In this document: positions 62,531 to 64,000 of the stretch, piece after piece
Layout of the letters: each line of letters begins with the position of its first letter
How positions within the stretch are numbered: position 1 is the stretch's first letter
From: Abyssibacter sp036156195
GTDB taxonomy: Bacteria; Pseudomonadota; Gammaproteobacteria; Nevskiales; OUC007
Length of the DNA: 64,000 nucleotides
Assembly: GCA_036156195.1 (NCBI GenBank)
Contig: JAYZUZ010000011.1
Location: 248,001-312,000, forward strand
Direction of reading: 5' to 3'
Translations under genes and position numbers: made by a program
The notes under the pieces: model-generated
Told to the model about the DNA's origin: nothing
What the model saw: the letters and a program-made list of their open reading frames with translations, nothing else
The model's database searches: none

Positions 62531-63036
62531 CAGGGCTGCCCGTTCATCGTCTGGACCAGTTGCTTGCGAATCTCGGAGATCTCCGACGGTCGGAACCCCT
62601 CATGCCGCCAGGTCACGACACCCTGCGGGTTGATGATGAAGGATGTCGGCATGGTCGGAATCTTGTAAACCGTGGCCAGGCTCGCCTCCGGATCGGAAAT
62701 GACCGGGTAGCTCACCGGGTAGCGTTTAAGGAAACGGCGAGCCGCCTCGGGATTCTCGTCCAGATTGACCGCAACAATCTCGAACAGGCCGGGATAGCCA
62801 CCCGCGACCAAGTCGCTGCGCATTTGGTCCAGCATCGGGAGCGATTGCTTGCAGGGGCCGCACCAGGAGGCCCAGAAATCCAGCAACACGGTCTTGCCAC
62901 GGAGTTCGGCAAGATCCAGCGTCTGGTCGTACAGCAGCCGGTCGCCGCGCGTCTCGGGCGCCACCTGCCCGATTTCAACGGCAGACGCCGCGAATACCGC
63001 GCAAAGCCCCAGCACAGCGAGTGCAAATCGTGTCAT
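62530..63036 (-). CDS. Periplasmic TlpA-like thioredoxin
   Basis: 168 residues. Signal peptide (LAVLGLCAVFAASA), thioredoxin fold with Cys59 and Cys62 in ASWCGPCK, and cis-Pro in IPTMPTSF. A periplasmic thiol reductase or oxidase; the cysteine tail of the adjacent DUF4266 lipoprotein is a plausible substrate. Overlaps the DUF1552 gene by four bases (ATGA). Confidence 0.93.
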   Translation of the reverse strand: MTRFALAVLGLCAVFAASAVEIGQVAPETRGDRLLYDQTLDLAELRGKTVLLDFWASWCGPCKQSLPMLDQMRSDLVAGGYPGLFEIVAVNLDENPEAARRFLKRYPVSYPVISDPEASLATVYKIPTMPTSFIINPQGVVTWRHEGFRPSEISEIRKQLVQTMNGQP

Positions 63037-64000
63037 GCGTATAACCCCTGCAACGGCCCGTCTCCATGGCCGGTGTATCCAAAGCTGTTAATCGGAATGC
63101 CCACGGCGTTGGCGATAGAGACCAGCAGTTTGGCATGCGATTCGCCGTCACCATTGTGCGCCGAGGAATAATCCAGCGCCCGACCGGTCTCGAGACCACC
63201 CGCACGGCCCGCCAGCACAAACGGCATGTTGCGGTGGTCGTGCCGTGAAGAATGGCCCAGCTCGGAACAGAGGAAAATCACCGTGTTGTCGAGCAGTGTG
63301 CCGTCACCGTCGGGATGTGCATCCAGCTCACGCAACAAATAGGCGAACTGCTCGGTGAACCAGCGCTTGTAGAGCACAAAGTTTTCGGCGGAGGCGAGAT
63401 TGCTGGCATCAAAATGCGAGGAATCGTGATGGCGTTGCGAGGCGCCAGTCTCAGGCTGTAAATGCGTCGGACTGACCGGGTGCGACCATTGCAGCGACAG
63501 GCTTCGGGTCATGTCACATCCCAGCGCCTGCACGGCCAAATCCATTTGCAGCTTGCCCACCGTGGCGAACTGGTCATCGCGATCGTGGTACTTGGGATAG
63601 CTGTTGTAGCCCTCGGGAATGGCCCAGCCTTCGCGATTCCAGTCCGGCTGCGAACAGGCACCCGCACCGGCCTGGTCGGCCGCGAGAATCCGATTCTCGA
63701 CCTCGCGTAGCGACTCCATGTGCAACTCAAGCTTCTGCCGCTGCGCCTGACCGAGCCGGGTTTGCAGCGCATTCAGATCATCCAGCGCGGCATCAAGCAC
63801 CGACAGCTTGCGACGGTTTTCGATGTCTTCGACGCCGCCGGGTGGGCCGAACATCCGCTCGTACGCCGATAGTGGATTGTCCTCCGGCGAAACGGGTTGC
63901 CCGGAACCCAGAAAGGACATGTACCCCGAGCCGTTCTGGTGGTTGGAGGCCACACCCAGATGAATGGACGCGTGCGGCGTCTGATCCTTGAAGTACTGGC
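63033..64000 (-). CDS. DUF1552 protein (5' truncated by window edge)
   Basis: C-terminal 322 residues of a DUF1552 protein. The frame continues without a stop to the window end and reads ASIHLGVASNHQNGSGYMSF, as in family members, so the apparent start at 63953 is internal. Other features: FGPPGG, DDLNALQTRLG, YHDRDDQFATVGKLQMDLA, SSHFDASN and NMPFVLAGRAGG. The family usually accompanies cytochrome-like Planctomycete DUF1585/1587/1588/1592 proteins, which could lie just beyond this edge. First of the five leftward genes seen here. Confidence 0.88.
   Translation of the reverse strand, partial: QYFKDQTPHASIHLGVASNHQNGSGYMSFLGSGQPVSPEDNPLSAYERMFGPPGGVEDIENRRKLSVLDAALDDLNALQTRLGQAQRQKLELHMESLREVENRILAADQAGAGACSQPDWNREGWAIPEGYNSYPKYHDRDDQFATVGKLQMDLAVQALGCDMTRSLSLQWSHPVSPTHLQPETGASQRHHDSSHFDASNLASAENFVLYKRWFTEQFAYLLRELDAHPDGDGTLLDNTVIFLCSELGHSSRHDHRNMPFVLAGRAGGLETGRALDYSSAHNGDGESHAKLLVSIANAVGIPINSFGYTGHGDGPLQGLYA

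Overview
The window is about 64 kb of GC-rich, densely coded bacterial chromosome. The pilMNOPQ block divergent from mrcA, the aroK-aroB-dgt-gltB-gltD series, purT, lipA, a hmuTUV-type haem importer and a dual PAS kinase point to a gammaproteobacterium. I would guess a Salinisphaerales/Nevskiales/Xanthomonadales-like lineage, but the sequence does not settle that. I found no rRNA, tRNA, CRISPR array, prophage or intact transposase gene.

Layout. 0-9 kb: a 5'-truncated pirin, an ammonium transporter, a Nudix hydrolase, a lipid-A-type metallophosphoesterase, an orphan PAS-PAS histidine kinase, a DEAD-box helicase and an exported metallo-beta-lactamase-fold hydrolase. 9-12.5 kb: glutathione-dependent formaldehyde oxidation (frmA-fghA) divergent from purT, whose product consumes formate; a decayed purT fragment lies downstream. 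12.8-17.3 kb: the accessory part. It holds a large secreted protein of unknown function and then a small integron cassette array with no integrase in the window: four recognisable attC sites plus a half site, three single-gene cassettes reading leftward, and one inverted cassette with a PIN/ribbon-helix-helix toxin-antitoxin pair. The array ends in IS-like debris. 17.6-23 kb: a TVP38/VTT-flavoprotein disulfide reductase fusion, MscS, LipA and an enoyl-CoA hydratase family enzyme.

22.9-29.7 kb is a divergent haem acquisition locus around a Fur-box-like palindrome. hmuTUV reads left; hugZ, a TonB-dependent receptor and a lipoprotein with two HmuY-like repeats read right. 29.8-36.3 kb: a DJ-1 family protein, an SH3-like membrane protein, a bacterial voltage-gated sodium channel, PabA/TrpG, two uncharacterised genes and PBP1A. 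36.4-45 kb: the type IV pilus assembly operon, then a large Ig-repeat lipoprotein between pilQ and aroK, then aroK and aroB. 45-58 kb: dgt, gltBD behind a near-consensus promoter, pyrF, hemE, an acyltransferase, and a long eukaryotic-like isoleucyl-tRNA synthetase of the type linked to mupirocin tolerance. 58.5-64 kb: a lipoprotein alpha/beta hydrolase, then a tight leftward operon of DUF1552, TlpA-like thioredoxin, DUF4266 lipoprotein, DUF3570 barrel and ApbE flavin transferase, which looks like an envelope redox system.

The most notable items are the integrase-less cassette array with an inverted, probably leaderless toxin-antitoxin cassette, the tandem HmuY-like protein in a haem locus, the ApbE/DUF3570/DUF4266/TlpA operon with SGA[ST] motifs in the barrel protein, the sodium channel, and the Ig-repeat lipoprotein in the pilus-shikimate block. 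All identifications come from reading motifs by eye; no database search was run.
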